In this document: positions 1-5,696 of the stretch, one piece after another
Position numbering within the stretch: the stretch's first letter is position 1
Layout of the letters: each line of letters begins with the position of its first letter
Source of the DNA: Candidatus Bathyarchaeota archaeon
GTDB taxonomy: Archaea; Thermoproteota; Bathyarchaeia; Hecatellales; Hecatellaceae
Reading direction: 5' to 3'
Assembly: GCA_030669485.1 (NCBI GenBank)
Contig: DAOVDL010000041.1
Span: forward strand, 1-5,770
DNA length: 5,770 nucleotides
Notes under the pieces: generated by a model
What the model saw: the letters and a program-made list of their open reading frames with translations, nothing else
Database searches by the model: none
What the model was told of the DNA's origin: nothing
Made by a program: the position numbers and the translations under genes

Positions 1-1
1 G

Positions 2-52
2 CCGTTCAATACGTCCCCAGAAGACCTGCAAAGACTAGACATGAGCCTTTAG
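2..52 (+). CDS. Possible C-terminal end of an upstream gene (partial)
   Basis: From base 2 one plus-strand frame reads PFNTSPEDLQRLDMSL and then a TAG at 50-52. The stretch is hydrophilic and looks like an ordinary protein tail. It would converge with the minus-strand MBL gene that stops at 89, leaving a short 36-base gap, which is a normal arrangement. Only 16 codons are visible, so no family can be named and the frame could be open by chance. A second frame also stays open here, but it runs deep into the MBL gene and is probably a shadow. Confidence 0.3.
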   Translation, partial: PFNTSPEDLQRLDMSL

Positions 53-88
53 AAGCCACCAGCCGTCCCCTTTTCACTAAAATCAATG

Positions 89-931
89 TTAACGGCTGCC
101 TGTTTTCACCTTCACTTTATCTCCTTCCAGCATCAAGTATCCTTTTGAGAGGGTGGGGTCGTGTTCCCAGATGCATAGCCATCCTTCTTCTACTGCTTGG
201 GCTATCAGCCTCTTTTTCACTCTGAGGGTGTCCAAGGGGTAGAGGTCATAACCCATTATGTAGCGGGATCTCAGATGGGTTGCAGTCGGTATTATATCAC
301 TCCAGAAGACAGTCTTCTCCATATTGCTCTCAGCGAGAACTATCTGGTGGTGCTTCGTATGGCCGCCTGTTACGTGAACTTTGATTCCTTTGGCGATCTC
401 TTGGTCTCCCTCAATGAGGCTGAGCTGTCCGTGTTCCTTCAGAGGAATATAGTCTTCTTCTCTATAGCTGTCTCTGCTTCGTTCATCTGGGTTTGTAGCA
501 GCCGCCCATTCTCCCTTCTGAACTATGTACTCTGCTCTGGGGAAGGTTGGAACAAGGCTTCCGTCCTCGATCACCGTGTTCCAGCCTGCGTGGTCTAGGT
601 GGAGGTGTGTCAGAATGACGATATCTATATCTCTTGGCTTCAAGTCGGCTTCTTTAAGCTCGCTCATCAGGTCTGATTCTCTGTGGTCGACACATAGAAA
701 TCGGTCATTTTCAAGTTTATTTCCTATGCCGGTGTTGACTAGAATAATCTTACCTTTGACTTCTATGAGCATTGATCTGAGGGCGAGGGTTATTCTGTTG
801 TTCTCGTCAGCGGGGTTTGTTTTACTCCAGAGAGTTTTTGGCACTATCCCAAACATGGCGCCCCCGTCAAGCTTGAAGAAGCCGTCGCTTAACAGGCTAA
901 CCTTAAAGTTTCCCGCCTTTACCCTTTCCAT
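89..931 (-). CDS. MBL-fold metallo-hydrolase, lactonase-like
   Basis: A 280-residue zinc hydrolase of the metallo-beta-lactamase superfamily, probably cytoplasmic because no signal peptide or membrane segment is seen. The metal-binding signature is THLHLDHAGW (His109, His111, Asp113, His114), followed by GGHTKHH (His191), the bridging Asp212 in WSDIIPT and His257 in WEHDPT. The order and spacing, with the C-terminal EHDP, resemble the family of AHL-lactonase, methyl-parathion-hydrolase and similar enzymes; this is family knowledge, and the substrate cannot be told from sequence. Length is normal for the family and the ORF is intact. One oddity is Asn66-Thr67-Gly68 where most members have Asp-Thr-Gly. 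The ATG at 929-931 follows AGGGGA about seven bases upstream, a partial Shine-Dalgarno. No obvious operon partner: the next minus-strand gene is 378 bases upstream, so it likely has its own promoter. Confidence 0.85.
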   Translation of the reverse strand: MERVKAGNFKVSLLSDGFFKLDGGAMFGIVPKTLWSKTNPADENNRITLALRSMLIEVKGKIILVNTGIGNKLENDRFLCVDHRESDLMSELKEADLKPRDIDIVILTHLHLDHAGWNTVIEDGSLVPTFPRAEYIVQKGEWAAATNPDERSRDSYREEDYIPLKEHGQLSLIEGDQEIAKGIKVHVTGGHTKHHQIVLAESNMEKTVFWSDIIPTATHLRSRYIMGYDLYPLDTLRVKKRLIAQAVEEGWLCIWEHDPTLSKGYLMLEGDKVKVKTGSR

Positions 932-1123
932 AACGATTCCCCTAACAGCATTTTCACTCTTTTAGTTAAGTGCCACGTTTTTAGGCATATGGTTGAGTGG
1001 CTGAGGTGCAGCTTGACCGAAATTCAGCCGTTATGTATTGGATTTATACCTTAGTGAGGGTTTACTTTCACCGCCCTTTCTCGCTTATATGCCCAATTGC
1101 ACCTTAGAGTTACCTGGTTGAAG
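932..1123. other. Intergenic region, no identified gene
   Basis: This stretch lies between the start of the lactonase-like gene (minus strand) and a possible small plus-strand gene. It must hold the promoter of the former. On the minus strand the AT-rich stretches near 958-968 and 981-990 are weak TATA candidates and I cannot choose between them. GGCTGA at 999-1004 is complementary to TCAGCC at 1024-1029, a six-base stem with a 19-base loop. The same segment loosely recalls a tRNA D-arm, but no cloverleaf can be completed. Nothing coding is convincing. Confidence 0.4.
1083..1093 (+). promoter_or_regulatory. TATA-like promoter element for the 46-codon ORF
   Basis: GCTTATATGCC sits about 36 bases before the ATG at 1124. 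In archaea transcription starts roughly 25 bases after the TATA box centre, which puts the start near 1112 and gives a leader of about a dozen bases. That fits the short-leader transcripts common in archaea and the lack of a clear Shine-Dalgarno. This is position and composition evidence only; in AT-rich intergenic DNA such a match can arise by chance. Confidence 0.4.
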
Positions 1124-1264
1124 ATGAAGCAAAATATTCAGCAGCTCTGGAATGAATTCCTTCGTCTGGAAGATTCCCTCCAAGAAGCCATAAACATACA
1201 GCTCTCAAGCCTTCACAATGAACTCTCTGAAGCGTCCACGATCCGTGTCACTCCTCCAGAGTAA
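1124..1264 (+). CDS. Possible small helical protein, 46 aa
   Basis: An ATG-initiated frame of 46 codons ending in TAA lies in the gap between the two MBL genes. Its translation opens with MKQNIQQLWNEF and ends in VTPPE. Residues 5-36 carry Leu, Ile, Phe and Trp at roughly three/four-residue spacing among Glu, Gln, Asp and Asn, which predicts one acidic amphipathic helix or short coiled coil. There are no Cys residues, membrane segment or recognised domain. A TATA-like box at 1083-1093 is placed for a very short leader; there is no strong Shine-Dalgarno. It converges with the RNase Z-like gene ending at 1310. The opposite strand has no plausible ORF here. It may be a genuine small regulator or structural peptide, or a chance frame; I do not recognise it. 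Confidence 0.42.
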   Translation: MKQNIQQLWNEFLRLEDSLQEAINIQLSSLHNELSEASTIRVTPPE

Positions 1265-1309
1265 AACACGTATCTGTCTGTCAGTTCTCTGTTCACTGCC
1301 TGAGAGGAA

Positions 1310-2101
1310 TTAAGTCAGTCTCTCGGTGCCTTTCTCTACCTTAAGTTTCATTCCATCTTCAGCTGCAATGGTGGGGACACCTGTTTCCTGCTCTATGTAT
1401 TTCGCCTCAGCCTTCGCCTCCGTAACAGTTATCACTTTCATCCCGAAGTGTGTCAGGGCCGCTCTCTTCGGTCTGACATCTTGAACGATCCGCAGGGCAT
1501 CATCTGTGGATAAATGCCATTTGATGCGTCTTCCCCTCGGCCTGAGGGTGCAGATGATGAGTAGATCCACACCTGCGCACTCCTTGGCCACCCCTTCAAA
1601 GTACTCGGTGTCTGAGGTGTAGCCCACAGTTTCGCCTGTAGGGAAGGCGAACCTGAAACCCACCGTTTCGGGGTCCGAGTGGACTGCTTTCATAGCAATA
1701 ACCTCTACACCCACCGCTCTATGCTTCTCCCCCTCTCTAAGTTCCACGGTCTCACCCGTTACGCCTCGGTGATATCCTGAGATCGCAGGGTCGCAGGCAT
1801 CGTTACCGCTAGTTACGCTTCTAGAGCAGATGAGGGTACCTCTGCGCTTGAGGGAGCCTGCTGTCATAGCCTCTATCATAACCTCTGCATCGTTATAGTG
1901 GTCTGGATGGGCGTGGGAGACAAGGATAAGGTTCAGCTTCCTTGGATCCAAACCTAACTGATGCGAGTAGACTAGGGCGCCAGGTCCAGGGTCGAGGTGA
2001 GCGTTCACTTTTCCAGCTATCAACCTGATGCCGCCTGTTCTGCGACGCTGGGTTATGGTAGCGAACCTCCCTCCACCCGTTCCGATGAAGTAGATCTCCA
2101 T
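1310..2101 (-). CDS. MBL-fold hydrolase, RNase Z-like
   Basis: A 263-residue metallo-beta-lactamase fold protein of the RNase Z/phosphodiesterase-like branch. The N-terminus begins IYFIGTGGGR, the usual first strand and glycine loop. Metal ligands visible are SHAHPDHYND (His63, His65, Asp67, His68), His141, Asp164 in YTSDTEY and His218 in LTHFG. HLST at 196-199, about 20 residues before LTHFG, resembles the His motif of tRNase Z-type enzymes. Gly-rich exosite and the SGxGTxxP start of true RNase Z are not clear, so it is more likely a relative of unknown substrate (nucleic acid or phosphodiester) than the tRNA 3' processing enzyme. Length is typical. The ATG at 2099-2101 has no Shine-Dalgarno; an AT-rich element at about 2115-2124 would suit a nearly leaderless transcript. 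It is transcribed away from the nurA-herA operon. Confidence 0.8.
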   Translation of the reverse strand: MEIYFIGTGGGRFATITQRRRTGGIRLIAGKVNAHLDPGPGALVYSHQLGLDPRKLNLILVSHAHPDHYNDAEVMIEAMTAGSLKRRGTLICSRSVTSGNDACDPAISGYHRGVTGETVELREGEKHRAVGVEVIAMKAVHSDPETVGFRFAFPTGETVGYTSDTEYFEGVAKECAGVDLLIICTLRPRGRRIKWHLSTDDALRIVQDVRPKRAALTHFGMKVITVTEAKAEAKYIEQETGVPTIAAEDGMKLKVEKGTERLT

Positions 2102-2162
2102 ACTGTATGGGTAGTCTTCTTAAGAGAAAAGGTTTGGCCTGAATATTTTCACCAATCTCTCT

Positions 2163-2175
2163 GGCTTAAATAGCC
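2163..2175 (+). promoter_or_regulatory. TATA box of the nurA-herA operon within a short palindrome
   Basis: GGCTTAAATAGCC contains a good archaeal TATA core (TTAAATA) flanked by the complementary tetramers GGCT and AGCC. Transcription would start about 25 bases downstream, near 2192-2195, and the nurA ATG at 2245 follows with a leader of about 50 bases. The flanking inverted tetramers could be chance or could be a repressor site overlapping the promoter. The minus-strand MBL gene diverges from this same 143-base region. Confidence 0.5.
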
Positions 2176-2192
2176 TTCTTCTCAATAGAAGG

Positions 2193-2291
2193 ATGAGTAA
2201 ATGCTGGCAGGAAAAATTAACTAGCCTTCGTGGAAGAGAAGCCAATGGAAACAGACATAGATATCTGTATCGACGAGCTAAGAAAATATAA
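2193..2291 (+). CDS. Possible leaderless upstream ORF overlapping nurA, 32 aa
   Basis: An ATG lies almost exactly at the start site predicted from the TATA box at 2163-2175, and opens a 32-codon basic frame (starting MSKCWQEKLTSLRG) that stops at 2289-2291, overlapping the nurA start by 47 bases in another frame. Archaeal mRNAs are often leaderless, so a ribosome could begin here. It may be a regulatory upstream ORF that lowers or couples nurA translation, the remains of the true nurA N-terminus separated by a frameshift, or simply a chance ATG. The composition does not favour any of these. Confidence 0.2.
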   Translation: MSKCWQEKLTSLRGREANGNRHRYLYRRAKKI

Positions 2292-3267
2292 GGAGAAGGG
2301 TAGCCAGCCGCAGTCTTCATCTTCCCACGAGGGGTCCTATATCCTCAGGGAGGTTGATCCTAACTCTTTCTATGAAGTTGAGCCTAAGGAGCCTGATGCA
2401 AGGTTTCTCTCAGTGGATGCTTCATCCTACCCTCTTATGAGGGCGAACCACTGGCGTCTGGGAGTTAGCCGCTGTGCCTACGTCATAGTTGAGGAGTCAA
2501 ATGGGCTTTGGTCTGCCGCTGAGGAGGGATACGAGGATCACTTCTTTGCCACTATCGCGCCAACTCAGCAGAGGCCCTTCAAGATATGGTCTAAGTTGAG
2601 GGAGTACGAGAGCAAGGTTGCCTCGGAGCAGATAGACCAACTGGACGCGGCGGACTTCTGTCTCATGGATGGTGCCGCATTCTTCGGTGGGGCGAGAAAT
2701 TACTCCCTAAGCCTATATGAGGCATGTAGAAGCCGCGAGGTCAAGCTTCTTATGATCCCGAAGAATTCACCCTCCCTCCACGACGGAAATGGCAGAGATC
2801 TCCTCACCGCCATCAGCATCTCAGCTGAAGAGCTTCAAGGCGCTGGGCGGCTTGGAAGATGTTGGGTTTACCATCCCATCTGGGAGGCTAAGCGCACGAA
2901 GGATCTCTATGGGGATGTTAGCTGTGTCAAGCTCTCACCCGCCCGTTCAAGGGTCTTCCAATGTGACGTGATAGACTACTTGGTGCATAAGGGAGATCGG
3001 GGGAGGATGATTGACGCGGTCTCAGAGTTGGCAGCTCTCTCGCGGGATGCCCGGTGCGATGGCTACCCTGCCCCTCTCTTTCTGGCTCACCAATTGACAA
3101 GCATTCCGGAGGCAAAACTTGTGGAGTATCTAGAGCAGCTTCACATGCGGCTTGATGAGGAAGGTCTTCTACACTTCCTTGAGAAAGAGGCTGAGACATC
3201 GAACTTCAGAAAGCAGTTACTAGGCTTGAAACATGATTACGAAATGTTCGAGGGCGTAGAGGTGTAA
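2245..3267 (+). CDS. nurA: NurA-domain nuclease
   Basis: A 340-residue protein (from the ATG) with the layout of NurA, the Mn-dependent nuclease that works with the HerA translocase in resection of double-strand DNA ends. Visible family elements are the first metal-binding motif VDASSY (Asp58) followed by the strand WRLGVSRCAYV, LMDGA (Asp142), the conserved Lys in IPKNS at about 173, and AHQLT (His282) near the C-terminus. These correspond to the DGS, second Asp and C-terminal His motifs of the family, but DAS replaces the usual DGS. Sequence identity is low by eye, so this is a divergent member. The ATG at 2245 has GGAAGAG six bases upstream; an in-frame GTG at 2230 would add five residues and lacks a Shine-Dalgarno, and a stop at 2218 rules out anything longer. 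It is six bases from the herA-like gene and certainly co-transcribed with it. Confidence 0.72.
   Translation: METDIDICIDELRKYKEKGSQPQSSSSHEGSYILREVDPNSFYEVEPKEPDARFLSVDASSYPLMRANHWRLGVSRCAYVIVEESNGLWSAAEEGYEDHFFATIAPTQQRPFKIWSKLREYESKVASEQIDQLDAADFCLMDGAAFFGGARNYSLSLYEACRSREVKLLMIPKNSPSLHDGNGRDLLTAISISAEELQGAGRLGRCWVYHPIWEAKRTKDLYGDVSCVKLSPARSRVFQCDVIDYLVHKGDRGRMIDAVSELAALSRDARCDGYPAPLFLAHQLTSIPEAKLVEYLEQLHMRLDEEGLLHFLEKEAETSNFRKQLLGLKHDYEMFEGVEV
3258..3264 (+). promoter_or_regulatory. Ribosome binding site deciding the TTG start of herA
   Basis: AGAGGTG, a close match to the archaeal Shine-Dalgarno GGAGGTGA, lies at the very end of the nurA-like gene, nine bases before TTG at 3274. No ATG or GTG with a comparable site occurs nearby, and the first internal Met is about 70 residues in and would remove much of the N-terminal barrel. 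This supports the TTG and translational coupling to nurA. Confidence 0.65.
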
Positions 3268-3273
3268 CAAGGT

Positions 3274-4836
3274 TTGGGCAACGAGTTAGGTAAGGTTAGA
3301 GAGAGCCACGGTGACCAAGTTTCATTCGTCACAGTGGAAGAAGGCAGGGTCAGCTACGGACAGATAGTGAAGATCTGCTCGGGCGATGGGAGGAGTTCAA
3401 AGGTTTTCTACTCACGGATAACCAACGCGGGAAGCCGTTCAACTCTTGAGGAGGTTCATGAACTTCAGGATTTACGCGGTTCGATGCGCACAGTGGGACC
3501 CTACTCACAGTACCGGTATGTAGAATCAGTTCTCTTCCTTGAGAGGGAGGGTTCAGGGGACGTGCGGACGCCTACTCTAAACCCTGAGTACGGCTGGGCT
3601 GTCAAACCGCTTGAAGAGGCAGATTACAGTGTCCTGAAGCTTCAGGGAGATCTAAAGCTGGGTTGCCTGAGGGCTGGGCTCTCTGACGGTCGGCGAACGG
3701 TAGGTCTGGATGTTGAATGCATCCCTAGGATGATGGCGACAGTTGGTCAGATAGGGTCAGGGAAGACTAACGCTGAGTTGGTCTTGAACTCTGCGTTGAT
3801 CGCTACTGGGGGGAGGGCTGTAGGTCTGATCTTCGACTTTGCTGGAGAGCTGCTGACCGGAAAGGCCATCGGAAAGGGTTTAGCTGACAGCCCCTTCGCT
3901 GAGGATGGTCTTGTATACTTTGGGTTGGAGAACCCAGAGAAGCCAGTTTCCTATGCCCCCATCCAGATCGGGTTAAGGAGGCTCAGCCCCAAAAAGCTCT
4001 ACTTCCTTCTCCCCGACTTCTCCCAGCCTCAGGAACATTATGCCTTGAAGCTTAGGAGTAAGCTTGGATCCGAGGACTGGATCTCCAAGGCGATAGGGAT
4101 ATATGAGAATGAAGATGTTAACGGCCTTCTCAACATAGCCGATGGACAGAGGAATGTAGCTGGAGCTCTGCTCAGGAAGCTCTGCAGTCTCGATGAGAGG
4201 GTGTTCCCTGACGTTGACCACGACTTCACCGCAGATATTATTGGAGCATTGACTGGAGGGCGAAGTGTTCTCGTCGACATCTCAGGGTTAAGGGAGGGCA
4301 CTCAGAAGCAGATCGTGACATGGGTAGCAGGCTGCGTTGTTAGATATTATCGGGATCTCTGGCGCACCGATTATGAGGCATGGAAGCATCTGCCTTATCT
4401 TCTCATAACGTTGGAGGAGGCCCATAAGTTTCTTGAAGAGAAGGGAACAATCTTCTCCGACATAGCGTTGACCTACAGGAAGTATAGGGTTGGGTTGAAC
4501 GCTGTTACGCCTAGGCCTTCAAGCATAAACCGCGATGTCTTCGCTGAGCTGTGGACCAAGATTATCTTGAAGACAAATCTGAAGGATGACCGCCAGTATC
4601 TAGCGGAGAACACGCCTTACCTTGAGTATTCAGATGTTGAGTTGAAGATGCTTGACGTAGGTGAAGCGTTGGTGGTCTCTCAGCCTCGAATCCACTTCGC
4701 AGTGCCAATACGGGTCTATAGCTACAAGGAGTACCTTGAGGAACACCTAGAGAAGGCAGCTGAACAGCTGAGAGACCTTAAGCCCCCGAGAAGGTTGGAG
4801 ATAAAGCGGTCAGAGATAGAGGAGAACGTCCTTTAG
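3274..4836 (+). CDS. herA: HerA-like hexameric ATPase with HAS barrel
   Basis: A 520-residue RecA-fold ATPase of the HerA/FtsK superfamily, expected to form a hexameric ring that translocates along double-stranded DNA and drives NurA nuclease. Residues 1-100 look like the HAS beta-barrel (GKV then DQVSFVTVEEGRVSYGQIV). The ATPase core follows: Walker A GQIGSGKTN (158-166, Lys164), IFDFAGELL (186-194, family usually DPHGEY), Walker B with YLLITLEEAHKFL (375-387, Glu381/Glu382), and the sensor region VTPRPSS (411-417) where the family usually has SQRPS. The expected EGRKFG before it reads TYRKYR. The C-terminus, after LVVSQPRIHFAVPIRVYSY, is a short charged helix. Length matches archaeal HerA. 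Start is TTG with a Shine-Dalgarno. Retained Walker residues suggest ATP binding; the changed sensor Gln and arginine-region motifs suggest a divergent paralogue, so the gene symbol is by family, not proven function. Confidence 0.8.
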   Translation: MGNELGKVRESHGDQVSFVTVEEGRVSYGQIVKICSGDGRSSKVFYSRITNAGSRSTLEEVHELQDLRGSMRTVGPYSQYRYVESVLFLEREGSGDVRTPTLNPEYGWAVKPLEEADYSVLKLQGDLKLGCLRAGLSDGRRTVGLDVECIPRMMATVGQIGSGKTNAELVLNSALIATGGRAVGLIFDFAGELLTGKAIGKGLADSPFAEDGLVYFGLENPEKPVSYAPIQIGLRRLSPKKLYFLLPDFSQPQEHYALKLRSKLGSEDWISKAIGIYENEDVNGLLNIADGQRNVAGALLRKLCSLDERVFPDVDHDFTADIIGALTGGRSVLVDISGLREGTQKQIVTWVAGCVVRYYRDLWRTDYEAWKHLPYLLITLEEAHKFLEEKGTIFSDIALTYRKYRVGLNAVTPRPSSINRDVFAELWTKIILKTNLKDDRQYLAENTPYLEYSDVELKMLDVGEALVVSQPRIHFAVPIRVYSYKEYLEEHLEKAAEQLRDLKPPRRLEIKRSEIEENVL

Positions 4837-4859
4837 AAGAATAACTTCAGAGGCAGTAA

Positions 4860-4868
4860 TCTTAATTA
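4860..4868 (+). promoter_or_regulatory. Probable TATA box of the tRNA gene
   Basis: TCTTAATTA lies about 29 bases before the first base of the mature tRNA, the distance expected of an archaeal TATA box with a start a few bases upstream of the tRNA. It is in the short gap after the herA-like stop codon (4834-4836). Judgement is by position and composition only. Confidence 0.45.
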
Positions 4869-4873
4869 GGTCA

Positions 4874-4879
4874 TTTTTT
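4874..4879 (+). terminator. T-run, candidate terminator of the nurA-herA operon
   Basis: Six T residues follow the herA-like stop by about 38 bases. Archaeal termination often relies on such a T stretch without a hairpin, and none is seen here. The run also lies between the TATA box and the tRNA, so it may just be part of that promoter. Confidence 0.3.
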
Positions 4880-4893
4880 CTAGGATTTAGAGA

Positions 4894-4992
4894 GGGCCGG
4901 TAGCTCAGCTTGGCTGGAGCGTTCGGCTGATAGGAGGTTTAAGCCTCATGGAGACCGAAAGGTCGAGAGTTCGAATCTCTCCCGGCCCACCA
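4894..4992 (+). tRNA. tRNA-Ile(GAU) with 21-nt intron and encoded CCA
   Basis: The cloverleaf is complete. Acceptor GGGCCGG (4894-4900) pairs with CCGGCCC (4982-4988), discriminator A at 4989, and CCA is encoded at 4990-4992. The D stem is GCTC/GAGC (4903-4906, 4917-4920), with GG in the loop. The anticodon stem is TTCGG/CCGAA (4922-4926, 4955-4959). The variable loop is AGGTC. The T arm is GAGAG-TTCGAAT-CTCTC (4965-4981). Removing the intron leaves the anticodon loop CTGATAA, giving anticodon GAU for isoleucine, and A73 fits an Ile tRNA. The mature tRNA without CCA is 75 nt. It lies in the same orientation as its neighbours, between herA and the purine gene. Confidence 0.95.
4933..4953 (+). 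other. Archaeal tRNA intron at position 37/38
   Basis: The anticodon loop is 28 nt instead of 7. Cutting after A4932 and before A4954 restores the loop CTGATAA. The intron contains GAGGT (4934-4938) paired with GCCTC (4943-4947) around a TTAA loop. The 5' splice lies in the 3-nt bulge TAG (4931-4933) and the 3' splice in the bulge AGA (4952-4954). The helix between them pairs CTGA (4927-4930) with ATGG (4948-4951), giving one C-G, two G-T wobbles and one A-A mismatch. This is the bulge-helix-bulge recognised by archaeal splicing endonuclease, in a slightly weakened form. Confidence 0.85.
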
Positions 4993-5016
4993 AAAATTCT
5001 CATCAAAACCTCTCAT

Positions 5017-5026
5017 TGATAAAAGT
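5017..5026 (+). promoter_or_regulatory. Weak TATA candidate upstream of the purine gene
   Basis: TGATAAAAGT sits about 65 bases before the ATG at 5086, which would start transcription near 5046 and leave a leader of about 40 bases. The rest of the tRNA-to-gene gap (4993-5085) contains no other clear promoter. The gene may also be read through from the tRNA. Low confidence. Confidence 0.25.
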
Positions 5027-5085
5027 CTATGTGAGATGTAGGTAGCATAGAGAAATAGGCTTGAAGCTATACTCCTAGGTGAGGC

Positions 5086-5691
5086 ATGTTGGTGAAGAGA
5101 GCGCTCATAAGTGTTTCAGATAAGGCTGGATTAGATAAGCTCATAAAAGTTTTAGCTAAATATCGCTTCGAAATAATTTCTTCAGGCGGCACCGCCCAAG
5201 AAATCAGGAAGCTTGGATTCCATGTTATGGAAGTGGCTGATTACACGAAATTTCCTGAAAGTCCTGACGGCTCAGTGAAGACGCTTCACCCGAAAATTCA
5301 CGGTGGCCTAACACTTAACCCAAGTCGAGGAACCCATAAAAGCTACATGAACCAGCATGGCATTTTACCCATTGATCTCCTCGTAGTAAACCTATACCCC
5401 TTTGAGAAAATAATTGCTGACAAAGACTCTGCGTTTAGAAAAGCAATAGAGAACATCGACATCGGCGGTCCAGCTATGATAAGAGCAGCAGCTAAAGCAG
5501 CCCTCTTACACGGCAGGGTTGCTGTCGTCGTTGAGCCAAATCAGTATGACCAAATTATTGAGGAGCTGGAGAAAAACCGTGGGGAAATAAAACCTGAAAC
5601 TAAAAGAAAACTGGCGGTCAAAGCCTTCGCGAGAACAGCCCAATATGACGTTGATATAAAAAATTATCTAGATGATGCTACAAAAAAGTAA
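5086..5691 (+). CDS. purH: IMP cyclohydrolase, stand-alone (PurH N-terminal domain)
   Basis: A 201-residue enzyme for the last step of purine synthesis, closing FAICAR to IMP in the cytoplasm. It matches the N-terminal MGS-fold domain of bacterial bifunctional PurH: ALISVSDK, ISSGGTAQEI, DGSVKTLHPK (Lys65), DLLVVNLYPFEK (Tyr104), IDIGGPAMIRAAAK (Asp125, Lys137) and VVVEPNQYD. The Lys, Tyr, Asp and Lys equivalent to the catalytic set known from the human enzyme are all present. The AICAR formyltransferase half (about 300 residues) is absent and the ORF ends cleanly with TAA, so this is a single-domain form, as in some archaea. After AAAK, three extra residues precede the RVAVVVEP strand and Ala138 replaces the usual Asn. 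The ATG has GGTGAGG immediately upstream. A next gene may begin six bases past the stop. Codon use is more AT-rich than in herA. Confidence 0.88.
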   Translation: MLVKRALISVSDKAGLDKLIKVLAKYRFEIISSGGTAQEIRKLGFHVMEVADYTKFPESPDGSVKTLHPKIHGGLTLNPSRGTHKSYMNQHGILPIDLLVVNLYPFEKIIADKDSAFRKAIENIDIGGPAMIRAAAKAALLHGRVAVVVEPNQYDQIIEELEKNRGEIKPETKRKLAVKAFARTAQYDVDIKNYLDDATKK

Positions 5692-5696
5692 AAAAC

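Noticed and set aside
61..97. Inverted repeat AGCCGT (61-66) and ACGGCT (92-97) at the end of the lactonase-like gene
   Set aside because: Six base pairs with a 25-base loop that includes the stop codon and no T-run after it; not convincing as a terminator.
197..598. Plus-strand ORF of 133 codons
   Set aside because: It lies entirely inside the lactonase-like gene on the other strand, and its translation shows no domain.
525..965. Plus-strand ORF of 146 codons
   Set aside because: It is antisense to the lactonase-like gene, whose metal-binding motifs show the minus strand to be coding.
991..1030. Segment resembling a tRNA D-arm (GGTTGAGTGGCTGAGG) or a C/D box RNA
   Set aside because: No acceptor, anticodon or T arm can be formed around it, and no C box pairs with the CTGA.
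2927..3199. Minus-strand ORF of 90 codons within the nurA-like gene
   Set aside because: Shadow frame rich in Pro, Ser and Arg, opposite a gene with recognisable NurA motifs.
4038..4301. Minus-strand ORFs within herA
   Set aside because: Antisense shadows in the ATPase domain; no start signals or protein-like features.
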